The notes below the pieces were generated by a model. That model was given only the letters and a program-made list of their open reading frames with translations. It searched no databases and was not told the DNA's origin. Below, piece by piece: positions 1-9,067 of a stretch of 64,000 nt of DNA (position 1 is its first letter; every line of letters starts with the position of its first letter). The DNA is taken from NCBI GenBank assembly GCA_023382385.1, contig JAHDVH010000003.1:214806-278805 (forward strand), in the 5' to 3' direction. The stretch is from a bacterium (lineage in GTDB: Bacteria; Electryoneota; RPQS01). Made by a program: the position numbers and the translations under genes.

Positions 1-488
1 TTAGTGCCACTCCCAACCACACCTGCCTGCCGAGCCAGTGCGTCTGAAAACTGAGTTACGGGGAGTTCTGTGATTTCGCGGGTATCTACAGTACGGACTG
101 TGCTTGCTACGTCCCTTTTGACAACATCCCGCTCTGCCGTTATGGTCACTTCCTGGCCCTCAAGCACGGTCTCTTTTAAGCGGATGTTTAGCTCGGTCGT
201 CTGTTCGGACGCAATCGTAACTCCGGTCACGTTTTGTGTCTCGAAGCCAATGGTTGTCACTTTTACCGTGTACGTACCGATTGGCAAGTTCAGAACAAAA
301 AACTCGCCGTCCACATTTGTAGTCGCTCCGCGAATTGTTCCTTCCACCGTTATATTTGCACCGGGGATAGGGTCATTCGTGCTGGCGTCCACAACTGTGC
401 CGGCGAGTTTTCCGGTGCCTTGAGCCCAGGCAGCTGACGAAGCTGCAAGTGCGACAAGGCCCCAAAACAGTCGTTTCAATTTGTTCAT
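1..488 (-). CDS. TonB-dependent receptor, N-terminal part (cut by window edge)
   Basis: Reading the minus strand from the ATG at 488 gives an open frame to the window edge (about 162 residues). It starts with a signal peptide ending near AWAQ, followed by a carboxypeptidase-regulatory-like beta-sandwich (GTVVDASTNDPIPGANI, then NVDGEFFVLNLPIGTYTV). After it come VTITAERDVVKRDVAST and a stretch typical of the start of the TonB plug (ITELPVTQFSDALARQAGV). This architecture is characteristic of large outer-membrane receptors of the FCB group, which import siderophores, glycans or other nutrients with TonB energy. The start is supported by GGAGG about 5 bases upstream. The barrel lies outside the window, so the substrate cannot be inferred. 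Confidence 0.85.
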   Translation of the reverse strand, partial: MNKLKRLFWGLVALAASSAAWAQGTGKLAGTVVDASTNDPIPGANITVEGTIRGATTNVDGEFFVLNLPIGTYTVKVTTIGFETQNVTGVTIASEQTTELNIRLKETVLEGQEVTITAERDVVKRDVASTVRTVDTREITELPVTQFSDALARQAGVVGSGT

Positions 489-623
489 GCGACACCTCCG
501 GGCAGGACTGCCCGTTCGCGTAGGTAGGCGGGAGTTATTCGGATTGCAACAAAAACCGCGTGCTGGCTTGCCTCTTCCGATGAAAGGGCAATGGGAGCAG
601 CACACGGCGAGCAGGACTGACTG

Positions 624-652
624 AAGTTAATATCAATCCGTTGAATTGTCAA
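624..652 (-). promoter_or_regulatory. Candidate sigma-70 promoter for the TonB receptor gene
   Basis: On the minus strand a perfect TTGACA (647-652) is followed after 17 bases by TAACTT (624-629), a weak -10 element. The predicted transcript would have a leader of about 130 bases before the ATG at 488. The -35 match and spacing are good, the -10 is poor. The rest of 489-865 shows only the glnN terminator. Confidence 0.4.
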
Positions 653-818
653 GGGTTTAGAGAGCAATTTCGGACTCTTTCCTCCGGCTAAATACTTGAG
701 TTTGGATTGTTTTTCGGCTGTTCAATTCTTCATAATTGCACAATATTCAACGTATTAGTGACCCGTAACGCTCGAGAGTTTGCGTCTTCTCACGTTGTGT
801 GACCTCTTAACATAAGAA

Positions 819-842
819 AAGCCCCTGCGAATACAGGGGCTT
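819..842 (-). terminator. Intrinsic terminator of glnN
   Basis: A 9-bp perfect stem (AAGCCCCTG pairing with CAGGGGCTT) with a six-base loop lies 24 bases past the glnN stop. On the minus strand it is followed by TTTTCTT. Confidence 0.85.
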
Positions 843-865
843 CAAGAAGCACTGTGCTGCGTAAC

Positions 866-3052
866 TTAGCTCAGGTGAAGCAACTCTCGATACTTGGGCA
901 TTGGCCACAGGCTGTCGTCGACTATAACCTCAAGTTCATCCCCCGAGGCACGCAGCTCTTGCATCGCAGGAATGATAAAGTCCCGATAATACGATGCAAC
1001 CAGCAGATGATCATCCGTTTCAGGGACCGCAGCTCGTGCTCGATCGAGGTGCTTCAATCGCGAGATGAAACGCTCGATTGCCTGAGTCACCAATTCCAGC
1101 AGACCTCTTTGACCGGCAAGCGGGACGGCCGACAGCACTTCTTCAGCGGCATCAATTGTCTCGGCAACATTTCGCTGATACTCCAGGGCCGCAGGCAGGA
1201 TTTGTGTTGCACCGATTGACGACATAAGGCCTGCTTCAATGCTGATCGTCTTAATATAAGTATCGAGCTTGATATGATAGCGGCTGTAAAGTTCAGACTC
1301 ACTAAGGATACCAAGTTTAGAGAAGAGTTCAACGGATTTCGCCGTCTTAAATGCGGGAATCGCGTCGACCGCTGTACGAAGATTCGGGAGGCCGCGCCGT
1401 TCAGCCTCTTTATGCCACTCCAATGAGTAACCGTCCCCTCCAAAAAGCACATCTTTGTGAGCTGCAAGTTCGCGCTGAACTGTTAATCGAACCGCATCGT
1501 TGAACACTTGGCCTTGCTGTAGCGCACTCTCAATCTCGGCTGCCATGTGATTCAGGGATTCTGCCACAATCGCATTGATAACCATATTCGGCCGCGCTAT
1601 GTTCTGTCCGCTTCCGACCGCACGAAACTCGAACTTGTTGGCCGTGAACGCAAATGGCGACGTTCTATTACGGTCTGAATCGTGCAGGGGCAGCTGTGGC
1701 AGGGATGAAACCCCGATATTCAGATACTCCTGCTTCTTTGTCTTATGCGTCAATCCCTCGATTATGGATTGAACGACTTCGCTTAGTGTATCCCCGAGAT
1801 AGACGCTGATTATGGCGGGCGGAGCTTCATTTGCTCCCAAGCGGTGATCATTTGCCGGCGTCGCGATGGCAGCTCGAATCAGATCGGAATGCAAGTGGAC
1901 GGCGCGAACGACAGCCGTCAGGAATACCAGGAATTGAGCGTTCTCGTGCGGAGTATGGCCGGGTTCAAGCAGGTTATTCCCTTTGTCGTCAGCCATTGAC
2001 CAGTTATTGTGCTTGCCGCTGCCATTAATTCCCGCAAACGGTTTCTCATGCAGCAAGCAGGCAAATTCGTGCCTCGCCGCAACGCGCCGCATCACGGACA
2101 TCATGAGCATGTTGTGATCGGTGGCAATATTGGCCCGTTCGAATACAGGTGCTATCTCAAATTGTGCCGGTGCCACTTCGTTGTGCCGCGTCGTCACCGG
2201 AATGCCAAGTTTATACAGCTCCAGTTCGAGGTCTTCCATAAACCCCAGCACTCTCTCAGGGATCGAACCGAAGTAATGATCCTCCATTTCCTGACCCTTC
2301 GGGGGGCGTGCGCCAAATAGTGTGCGGCCGCACGTCATTAAGTCCGGACGCTGGAGGTAGAGTGCGCGATCCACAAGAAAATACTCTTGCTCGCAGCCCA
2401 CGGTTGTGACAACCTGTTTCGCCTCATTGCCGAATAACTTCAGCACGCGAATCGCCGCCTGGCTCAACGCATCAATGGAACGCAGAAGCGGCGCTTTCTT
2501 ATCAAGAGCATGGCCATTGAATCCGAGAAAGACGCTCGGGATATAGAGCGTCTTGCCGTAACGGCCTTCCATCAGGAAAGCCGGGCTTGTGGGATCCCAC
2601 CCAGTGTATCCGCGAGCTTCAAACGTTGAACGCGTTCCGCCAGAGGGGAAACTCGAAGCGTCCGGCTCGCCTTGCATCAGATTGGCGCCAGTAAACTCTG
2701 TGATGACTCCGCCATCCTGTGTCGGAATCAAAAACGACTGATGCTTCTCAGCCGTTAATCCGTGTAACGGGTGAAACCAGTGCGAGTAGTGTGTCGCGCC
2801 ACGAGCCTGCGCCCAATCTTTCATCGCGGCGGCAACAACATCTGCCGTCGCCGGGTCGAGCGACGTGCCGGAGTCGTGAATCTCCAGCAGGTGTTTGTAT
2901 ACTGGTTTCGGCAAGACCTGACGCATCACTGACAGAGAAAACACGTTCAGTCCGAAGAGTTCGGACGGTTGAACCGGCTGACTTGCTCCATTTCGAATGG
3001 TTCCATTCGCTGTTTGCTGGGAGTGATCTGTGCGAAACACTGTCTTGCTCAT
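866..3052 (-). CDS. glnN: Glutamine synthetase type III
   Basis: Makes glutamine from glutamate, ammonia and ATP in the cytoplasm. At 728 residues from the chosen start it matches the large GSIII (GlnN) family, not the 450-residue GSI. Recognisable parts (numbered from the chosen start) are the family N-terminus (LFGLNVFS), the metal-binding EQEYFLVD near 221, HNEVAPAQFE near 290 and the ATP/ammonia-site GSGKHNNWS near 345. The frame is open 33 codons further upstream, into the thioesterase gene. The ATG at 3052 (MSKTVFRTD) is preferred because it leaves the upstream gene intact, has AAGG nearby and gives the usual length. It follows the thioesterase gene by about 50 bases and ends in a strong terminator, so it may be co-transcribed with it. 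GSIII enzymes are common in Bacteroidetes, cyanobacteria and relatives. Confidence 0.95.
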   Translation of the reverse strand: MSKTVFRTDHSQQTANGTIRNGASQPVQPSELFGLNVFSLSVMRQVLPKPVYKHLLEIHDSGTSLDPATADVVAAAMKDWAQARGATHYSHWFHPLHGLTAEKHQSFLIPTQDGGVITEFTGANLMQGEPDASSFPSGGTRSTFEARGYTGWDPTSPAFLMEGRYGKTLYIPSVFLGFNGHALDKKAPLLRSIDALSQAAIRVLKLFGNEAKQVVTTVGCEQEYFLVDRALYLQRPDLMTCGRTLFGARPPKGQEMEDHYFGSIPERVLGFMEDLELELYKLGIPVTTRHNEVAPAQFEIAPVFERANIATDHNMLMMSVMRRVAARHEFACLLHEKPFAGINGSGKHNNWSMADDKGNNLLEPGHTPHENAQFLVFLTAVVRAVHLHSDLIRAAIATPANDHRLGANEAPPAIISVYLGDTLSEVVQSIIEGLTHKTKKQEYLNIGVSSLPQLPLHDSDRNRTSPFAFTANKFEFRAVGSGQNIARPNMVINAIVAESLNHMAAEIESALQQGQVFNDAVRLTVQRELAAHKDVLFGGDGYSLEWHKEAERRGLPNLRTAVDAIPAFKTAKSVELFSKLGILSESELYSRYHIKLDTYIKTISIEAGLMSSIGATQILPAALEYQRNVAETIDAAEEVLSAVPLAGQRGLLELVTQAIERFISRLKHLDRARAAVPETDDHLLVASYYRDFIIPAMQELRASGDELEVIVDDSLWPMPKYRELLHLS

Positions 3053-3101
3053 GTGCGCCTTTTGGGTTGGATGGTATCCAGAAGTGTCAGAAAGGAAAGT
3101 A

Positions 3102-3476
3102 CTAAGTGCGGGAAATCGGTTTTGGGCGGCCGTGTTCGTCGACACATACAAACACGGCGCTTGTCTTTACGACAACGGTCCCATGTGTCGTGACAGCTTC
3201 TATCTCGAAAGAACAGCTTGTGCGGCCAATGCGCGGATTCATGCAGAAAAAATGGATGATGTCGCCTTCACGCACCGGATGGTGGAACTCGAACTCGCCA
3301 AACTTGAGAGTTACCATGTACCGTTCACCGGTGTGCTCATGCGCAAATATCGCCGCCGCTTCATCAACCCAAGCCATCATATTCCCGCCAAAGAGTGTAC
3401 CATTCACTCCAAGGTTCTGTACCATGCAAAGCTTGGATGATACCTTGTAGCGTTGAATTGACTGCGAGTCTGTCAT
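3102..3476 (-). CDS. Acyl-CoA thioesterase-like hotdog protein
   Basis: A 124-residue single hotdog domain. It has the N-terminal region LGVNGTLFGGNMMAWVDEAA typical of YciA/BFIT-type acyl-CoA thioesterases: the Gly-rich turn followed by the central helix with an Asp. The second half contains the expected beta strands (VTLKFGEFEFHHPVREGDII). It probably hydrolyses acyl-CoA esters in the cytoplasm; chain-length preference cannot be read. Its ATG lies one base after the TAG of the upstream metalloprotease gene (TAGTATG), so translation is likely coupled. That is an odd pairing of a secreted protease with a cytoplasmic thioesterase. glnN follows on the same strand. Confidence 0.85.
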   Translation of the reverse strand: MTDSQSIQRYKVSSKLCMVQNLGVNGTLFGGNMMAWVDEAAAIFAHEHTGERYMVTLKFGEFEFHHPVREGDIIHFFCMNPRIGRTSCSFEIEAVTTHGTVVVKTSAVFVCVDEHGRPKPISRT

Positions 3477-3477
3477 A

Positions 3478-5613
3478 CTATTTCACAAGAAGCAGCTTGC
3501 GTTCGGCCTTGAAAGAGGCGGCCTCCAAACGATACACATAAAGTCCGGTGGCAAGGTCGCTCGCCTCTAAGCTGAGGACGTGACGGCCGGCATTGTAACC
3601 GCGATTGCCAATCAACTCGCGAACCAGTTGTCCTTGTATGTTGTACAACTTGAGACTGACTGCGGCGTGTTGAGGCAAGTCGAATGCAATCTGCGTCACC
3701 GCATTGAACGGATTGGGATAGTTTTGATGCAGCATAAACTCGGTTGGCAGCAAACTCGACTCGTCTGAACTCAAATTCGGAGTACCGTTGGCAATCAGTT
3801 CGACCGAGTCCGGCGAACTCGCAGCCGAGTGATGAATGATCAGCCACCCACGCACCTCCCCGAGTTCCGTGGGTGATACGCGCGGATACAAGCGAAGCAA
3901 TGGCCCGGGCTGCAGGACAGCGGGACCGCTGAAGTTAATCGAAAACGGCGACTGCGTGCTCACTGAGTTGATAACCAATGGCACGTTTCCAACCGTGCGA
4001 AGTCCGATTAAGGTACTGTCTACTGTGGCAATCGGAACATCACCGAAATTCGTCGAAGACCCGGTGAACAGTATCAGCGAAGACGTTATGGCAAAGGCCG
4101 ACACTTCACAGGTCAGGACGCCGCCCGGTCCGTTGTGATTGATGACCAATTCTCCGCTGTGAAAACCTTCTGTCTCCCCGTTGAATGTCACAGTAATGGG
4201 AAGGTCGCTGTTCGGCGCAAGCGACGTTGGGCCGACAGGTGAGACGGAAAATGGTCCGCTGACTGTGATTGATGAGACAGCGAGTTGACCTGCCTGCGGA
4301 GGATTGGTCAAAACGACCGCTCCAGCAACAGTTTCTCCCACCTGAGTTGAGTCAATCCGGAGCGGACATCCACTGAGGTAAGGTGTTGCAGGATCCACTG
4401 ATTCAATCGTCAAACGATAGAGCTGAATCGTGTTGTTTGTCGCACCATTAACCAGCACTTTCAAATTTGTCTGGCCTTGAGGAACATCATAGCGGAAAAT
4501 CTCTTCGGTTCCTCCTGCAGGCTGGGAGTTGGATATGACCAATGGACTGCCGTTGGAATCAGTCAGGGTTAGATTGAGATTCTGATTACTGTGTGTGCTG
4601 TAGGGAGTGCCGGCTTCGCAGCTTCCATCGTTATTCTGTTCACCTTCGAGGTAATCATACCCGTCAGGAGCAAGTGTAACGGTCAATGAACGTCCGTTTA
4701 CGATACTGAATTCCCACCAATCCGTGTCGGCGTCGTCATCAAGACTTGCAAGTTCAAGAACCCTGGTTCCGTCGATCAGACCAAGACTGTGAGCAGAGCT
4801 TTGGGTGTCGTTTGGCTCGTAGGGATCCCCGTAGCCGCGCTGCCCAGCAAGAATATCGTCGTGCTGTGGCCCATCGAACGCCGAGGTGTACGTCGGTTCC
4901 ATGAGTTTGGTGGTGTTAATCGGGCAAACATGCTCGATTCCCAAGCCATGACCGTGCTCATGGGCAACAATGTTTCGGAAAAACCGGTAATTGTTGGTTC
5001 CGGAGGCCCAATTCTCGTCAGAGTCCAGCACCATATCGCCACGGTCTGGAAAGTAGTTGTAGGCCAATACCCCGCTTTGTCCGTCAATCGGAACCATTGC
5101 TATTCGAACATCGCCGCGAGCTCCGATAACTCCCGGACTACTGTTCCCGAATGCGGCTCCATCATCGGCAACCTGCATATAGGTATTTCCCGTAACGTCC
5201 GACCAGCCAGCGAAGACCTGCGCAAATAAATCCTGCCAAACCTGTTGATTCCCGAACAATTGGTTCATTCGTGTGTATAAGCGGCTGGCTTGTCCCTGAA
5301 TCAGCACGCCGTCCGGGACAAAGCTGTAGGTCAAAGTAACTCCTGTGCCCTGACTGCCTGTACTCCCATTAGCTGTGTTCTGCCAGCGTCCGCCGAGGTT
5401 GAAATCCAACGCACCCTCCCTGTCCAGCAATCGGTGGGTCCATTCTGCCATGTACCCAGCATCGGTGCCTTCGGCAAAGCAGACCGCGAGAGGCGGGAGC
5501 TGCGGGGAGAGTTCCGCTTTCTGGGCTGACTGCTGGTGATCGGTTGTGGCAGGAGCCTGCCAAATCATGCCCACCAAAGATGCAGCGGCTATGCAGAAAA
5601 TCACGTGGCGCAT
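3478..5613 (-). CDS. Secreted matrixin-like zinc metalloprotease with C-terminal sorting domain
   Basis: 711 residues. An N-terminal signal peptide (MRHVIFCIAAASLVGMIWQ) is followed by a metzincin domain with the zinc motif HEHGHGLGIEH (residues 218-228) and a downstream Met-turn (KLMEPTY). A pre-peptidase-like region and two repeats of ASH/choice-of-anchor type (FSVSPVGPTSLAPNSDLPI and FSINFSGPAVLQPGPLLRL) come next. The last 85 residues are a type IX-like sorting domain starting HQNYPNPFNAVTQIAF and ending YVYRLEAASFKAERKLLLVK. It is probably exported and cell-surface attached or released. The ATG is preceded by AAGGA at good spacing. It is divergently paired with a paralogous protease at 5839. 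Confidence 0.9.
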   Translation of the reverse strand: MRHVIFCIAAASLVGMIWQAPATTDHQQSAQKAELSPQLPPLAVCFAEGTDAGYMAEWTHRLLDREGALDFNLGGRWQNTANGSTGSQGTGVTLTYSFVPDGVLIQGQASRLYTRMNQLFGNQQVWQDLFAQVFAGWSDVTGNTYMQVADDGAAFGNSSPGVIGARGDVRIAMVPIDGQSGVLAYNYFPDRGDMVLDSDENWASGTNNYRFFRNIVAHEHGHGLGIEHVCPINTTKLMEPTYTSAFDGPQHDDILAGQRGYGDPYEPNDTQSSAHSLGLIDGTRVLELASLDDDADTDWWEFSIVNGRSLTVTLAPDGYDYLEGEQNNDGSCEAGTPYSTHSNQNLNLTLTDSNGSPLVISNSQPAGGTEEIFRYDVPQGQTNLKVLVNGATNNTIQLYRLTIESVDPATPYLSGCPLRIDSTQVGETVAGAVVLTNPPQAGQLAVSSITVSGPFSVSPVGPTSLAPNSDLPITVTFNGETEGFHSGELVINHNGPGGVLTCEVSAFAITSSLILFTGSSTNFGDVPIATVDSTLIGLRTVGNVPLVINSVSTQSPFSINFSGPAVLQPGPLLRLYPRVSPTELGEVRGWLIIHHSAASSPDSVELIANGTPNLSSDESSLLPTEFMLHQNYPNPFNAVTQIAFDLPQHAAVSLKLYNIQGQLVRELIGNRGYNAGRHVLSLEASDLATGLYVYRLEAASFKAERKLLLVK

Positions 5614-5838
5614 GCTGTTATCCTTAAATAATTGTTTTGCAATACTTAATCGTCGAAGCGGAGACCGTCTATAAACGTTTAAAATACGTATCGGTTAGGC
5701 CGAATGCAAGCACTTTGGCAGATTCCTTGCTGTGGAATATGCGGAGTTGGTTGTTGCTAAATTTCCTTCGCAGCATTCCGGCCTTGCATCTGCCTCGAAT
5801 TGCTATTAACTTAAGCTTTCGCCATGTCTTGGCATTAG

Positions 5839-8802
5839 ATGCAGATGCTATACTTTACGATGAAACCAATGGGTCCTGGGATGAAAGCTTGTTTGGTCGG
5901 TTTTCGCGTCTTATTACTTACCCTCTTTGGGTTGCTTGTTTCCGTTCCGTCTACCGTCTGTAGTGCTGATGTGATTTGCCCGGATTGCGGCAAAGTCGTT
6001 GAGAACGATTCACCGTGGGAAGCGGTAACTGCATTAGAGAACAAAGACACTTGGAAGAGCGCTTTGGCGCCTAAAATGTACTGTTTCGATCCGGGTACAC
6101 CTGAGGACGTTGTTCAGTCACTGGTGAATCGAATCTACAACAACCCTGCCTCCTACATCAGCAGCAGTCGTTGGACGGCAACAGCATCGGGCACGACCGG
6201 AGCTCAAGGTGAGCCGACGGTCCTCACGTACAGCTTTGTGCCGGACGGAACTACCGTTCCTGATGATCCACCGCCGAATGGCTTTGGGAATCAGGTCAAT
6301 AACATCCATGCCATGATGATTGCGAAATTCGGCAGCGTTGCCAACGGTAAGGCGAAGTTCAGACAGGCTTTCAATCAATGGCAGGCGCTAACAGGTTTAA
6401 CCTATGTGGAAGAGACGAATGATGATGGCGCTGCTCTGTTTTCTTCACCCGGTGTGCTTGGCGTCAGGGGTGACATTCGACTCTCGGCAATCCCCATGGA
6501 TGGCTCGTCCGGAGTCCTTGCTTACAACTACTTTCCGAATACCGGAGACATGGTATTGGATAATGCCGAAAGCTGGCAGAATTCCAGCTCGGACTATCGG
6601 TTCTTTCGCAATGTAGTCACCCATGAAGCGGGACACGGTATCGGTCTGTCCCATGTCTGCCCGGATGATTGTCAGTTTCTGATGGAGCCATACATCTGCA
6701 CGGCATACGATGGCCCGCAGCATGACGATATTCGTGGAGGTCAGCGGCAATACGGAGATACGACCGAAACCAATGACTCGCCCGCAACTGCGACTTCATT
6801 AGGCAGTCCCGCTAATGGCACAACGACGGTCACAAATCTGTCAATAGACGACAATGGCGATCAAGACTATTTTGCCTTCACTGTGCCGACGAACAAACAA
6901 ATCACGGTAACCGTTACTCCTGTCGGAATGTTCTATGACCAGTGTGCGCAGACTCAGGCTTGCGCATGTGCGGCAGGGGACACAGTAAGGACCACAGACG
7001 ACGTGAATCTGTCCGTGCGGCTTATCGGCACAAACGGTTCCACGATTCTGGCGGAGGCAAGCAGTCAACCTGCCGGCGTGGCGGAGACCATTCCTAATAC
7101 AGCCCTTCCGACTGCGGGAACGTACTACATTCGGGTCTACCAGGGCACGACGAATGCGATCCAGTTGTACAATCTCAGCTTCACCTTGTCCAATCTTGTG
7201 GTGCCGTCAATAACTGTGTCACAGCCAAATGGTGGCGAGTTTTGGAATGCGGGCACTAATCAGACGATTACGTGGACGTCCACAAGTGTGACAGGTAATG
7301 TGAATATCGAACTGAATCGGAATTTCCCGGGCGGAACGTGGGATATGCTGTTTGCGAATACGGCGAATGACGGAACGCAATTGTGGAACGTCGTTGGTGC
7401 AGGCGGAACTGAAGCCAACTGCAAGGTTCGCGTGACGAGCATCAACACCCCGAGTGCGACAGACGAATCCAACAATGTGTTCACGATCTTCTCGCCTTCC
7501 ATTCAGGTTGTCCGGCCGAACGGCGGAGAAGTTCTAAACGGTTCTGCTCTTGAGCAGATAAATCTTATTCCGAGTGGAATCACAGGCAACGTCCTTGTGG
7601 AATTGAATCGTGGATATCCCGCCGGAACGTGGGAAAACATCGGTTCCATTCCGAACACAGGCGGCACTCTTGTGTTTGGCGGTCCGCCCACAACGACCGC
7701 TCGAATTCGATTGACGTCAATTAATCAGCCGAGCGTGTCGGATATTTCCGATGCGAATTTCGAAATCTACGTTGTGAATCTTCCGCCAGTCATTAAACAT
7801 GATCCGAAGGGGGATCAGTCACCTGGCAACTCGGTTGTCACTGCTGTAATCACGGATGATGCCGGTCCGATCACCGCAACGCTTTACTATCGTCCCTCAG
7901 GTGGCGGGGCATTTTCCTCCGTGAGCATGCCTTCAACCGGAAACCCGAATGAGTTCGCAGGACAATTTGTTGCGGTCGAAGGAAGCTACGACTACTACCT
8001 GCAGGCGCTGGATGCTTCAGACTTCGCCGCGACCGATACCTTTAGTTTCGATGTCAAGGCCTGCGAAGACGTGATTGCCTTCGATGACGGAACTACAGAA
8101 GGGTACAATTGGGCCTACGAAACGCCGTACTCGTGGGCTGTGAAATATGCGCCCGAAGCGTATCCGTTTTTACTGTGCGGATTTGAAGTGGCTGTTGCGA
8201 AGTTCCATCCAGACAGCAGCCATTCCCGAATCGGTGCCAGAGTTCTGCTTGCTGACGGAATCGGAGGCCTGCCCGGTACTGAGATTTGGAGTGAGATTAG
8301 TGGCTCGGTCGGCAATGTGATCGGAGGTCTTCCCGCCGGTCAAGTTGCGTGGGCGCGAGTCTTAACTCCTGAAACACCGTTGATTATGAACCAACCGTTC
8401 TTTGTGGCCGTCGATAATCCCCAAGGCGGCGCATACGAGGCCTTCGGTCGTGACGATAACACCAATAGTAGCAACAGCTATTTCTACGATGGCTGCGATT
8501 CGCTATGGTATAGCGAGAACGATCTGGTCCCCAACGCGCAAGGCGGACAGCGTATGATTCGATTGCTGGGGGCATCGGTTCCACCCCCAAGCGAATTGGT
8601 CATTCTCTCAAGCGGAAATGACATCGTTCTCTTTTGGGCGAGTTCCGGTGCACCTTATTATCGAGTCTACAGTTCGACAACCACCGGAGGGCCTTTCACG
8701 ACGCTTGAAGGTTCAACTTCCGATACGACCTTCACAGATCTTGGTGCCGTCATGTCGAATGATCTCAAGTTCTATGTGGTTGTAGCCTCTGCGACTCCCT
8801 GA
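5839..8802 (+). CDS. Secreted matrixin-like zinc metalloprotease, paralogue without sorting domain
   Basis: Up to 987 residues. After a signal sequence (hydrophobic core LVGFRVLLLTLFGLLVSVP) comes a metzincin domain closely similar to the divergent neighbour. Its zinc motif is HEAGHGIGLSH (262-272) and its Met-turn is FLMEPYI. A pre-peptidase C-terminal-like domain follows, then two PNGGE repeats of the Ser/Thr-rich Kre9/KNH type (SQPNGGEFWNAGTNQTITW and VRPNGGEVLNG), a beta-sandwich, and a terminal fibronectin-III-like stretch. No YPNPFN sorting domain is present, unlike its partner. The start is uncertain: ATG codons at 5839, 5860 and 5881 all keep the signal peptide and none has a clear ribosome site; the later ones give more typical signal peptides. 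Upstream 5614-5838 is shared with the divergent gene. Confidence 0.88.
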   Translation: MQMLYFTMKPMGPGMKACLVGFRVLLLTLFGLLVSVPSTVCSADVICPDCGKVVENDSPWEAVTALENKDTWKSALAPKMYCFDPGTPEDVVQSLVNRIYNNPASYISSSRWTATASGTTGAQGEPTVLTYSFVPDGTTVPDDPPPNGFGNQVNNIHAMMIAKFGSVANGKAKFRQAFNQWQALTGLTYVEETNDDGAALFSSPGVLGVRGDIRLSAIPMDGSSGVLAYNYFPNTGDMVLDNAESWQNSSSDYRFFRNVVTHEAGHGIGLSHVCPDDCQFLMEPYICTAYDGPQHDDIRGGQRQYGDTTETNDSPATATSLGSPANGTTTVTNLSIDDNGDQDYFAFTVPTNKQITVTVTPVGMFYDQCAQTQACACAAGDTVRTTDDVNLSVRLIGTNGSTILAEASSQPAGVAETIPNTALPTAGTYYIRVYQGTTNAIQLYNLSFTLSNLVVPSITVSQPNGGEFWNAGTNQTITWTSTSVTGNVNIELNRNFPGGTWDMLFANTANDGTQLWNVVGAGGTEANCKVRVTSINTPSATDESNNVFTIFSPSIQVVRPNGGEVLNGSALEQINLIPSGITGNVLVELNRGYPAGTWENIGSIPNTGGTLVFGGPPTTTARIRLTSINQPSVSDISDANFEIYVVNLPPVIKHDPKGDQSPGNSVVTAVITDDAGPITATLYYRPSGGGAFSSVSMPSTGNPNEFAGQFVAVEGSYDYYLQALDASDFAATDTFSFDVKACEDVIAFDDGTTEGYNWAYETPYSWAVKYAPEAYPFLLCGFEVAVAKFHPDSSHSRIGARVLLADGIGGLPGTEIWSEISGSVGNVIGGLPAGQVAWARVLTPETPLIMNQPFFVAVDNPQGGAYEAFGRDDNTNSSNSYFYDGCDSLWYSENDLVPNAQGGQRMIRLLGASVPPPSELVILSSGNDIVLFWASSGAPYYRVYSSTTTGGPFTTLEGSTSDTTFTDLGAVMSNDLKFYVVVASATP

Positions 8803-8823
8803 CAAGTTTCGTTTGGATTCATT

Positions 8824-8847
8824 GAGAGCCCGGGCAACCGGGCTCTC
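8824..8847 (+). terminator. Terminator after the plus-strand metalloprotease
   Basis: A 10-bp perfect stem (GAGAGCCCGG / CCGGGCTCTC) with loop GCAA, 21 bases past the stop. The following tract GTGTCTCT is T-rich but not a clean T-run. Confidence 0.7.
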
Positions 8848-9067
8848 GTGTCTCTAATTCCTGCATTTATAGCAGAATATTCCCTTTCCATGTGGACTGA
8901 TGCGCTTCAAACAATAAGAGAAACTCTTGCTAAGGTTTTGTTAATGCCAAGTTGCGTTTTCTTGCAGATGTCATCTCAATAGCTTACCTTTTCACTTGTA
9001 AGGGAACAGCGAGGTGTTTACGTTGAGTCGAAACCCAAAACGGTCAACACCGGGAGGTTGAACGATA

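Noticed and set aside
3053..3151. Extended N-terminus of glnN
   Set aside because: It would overlap the thioesterase gene and add a non-homologous 33 residues; the internal ATG gives family length.
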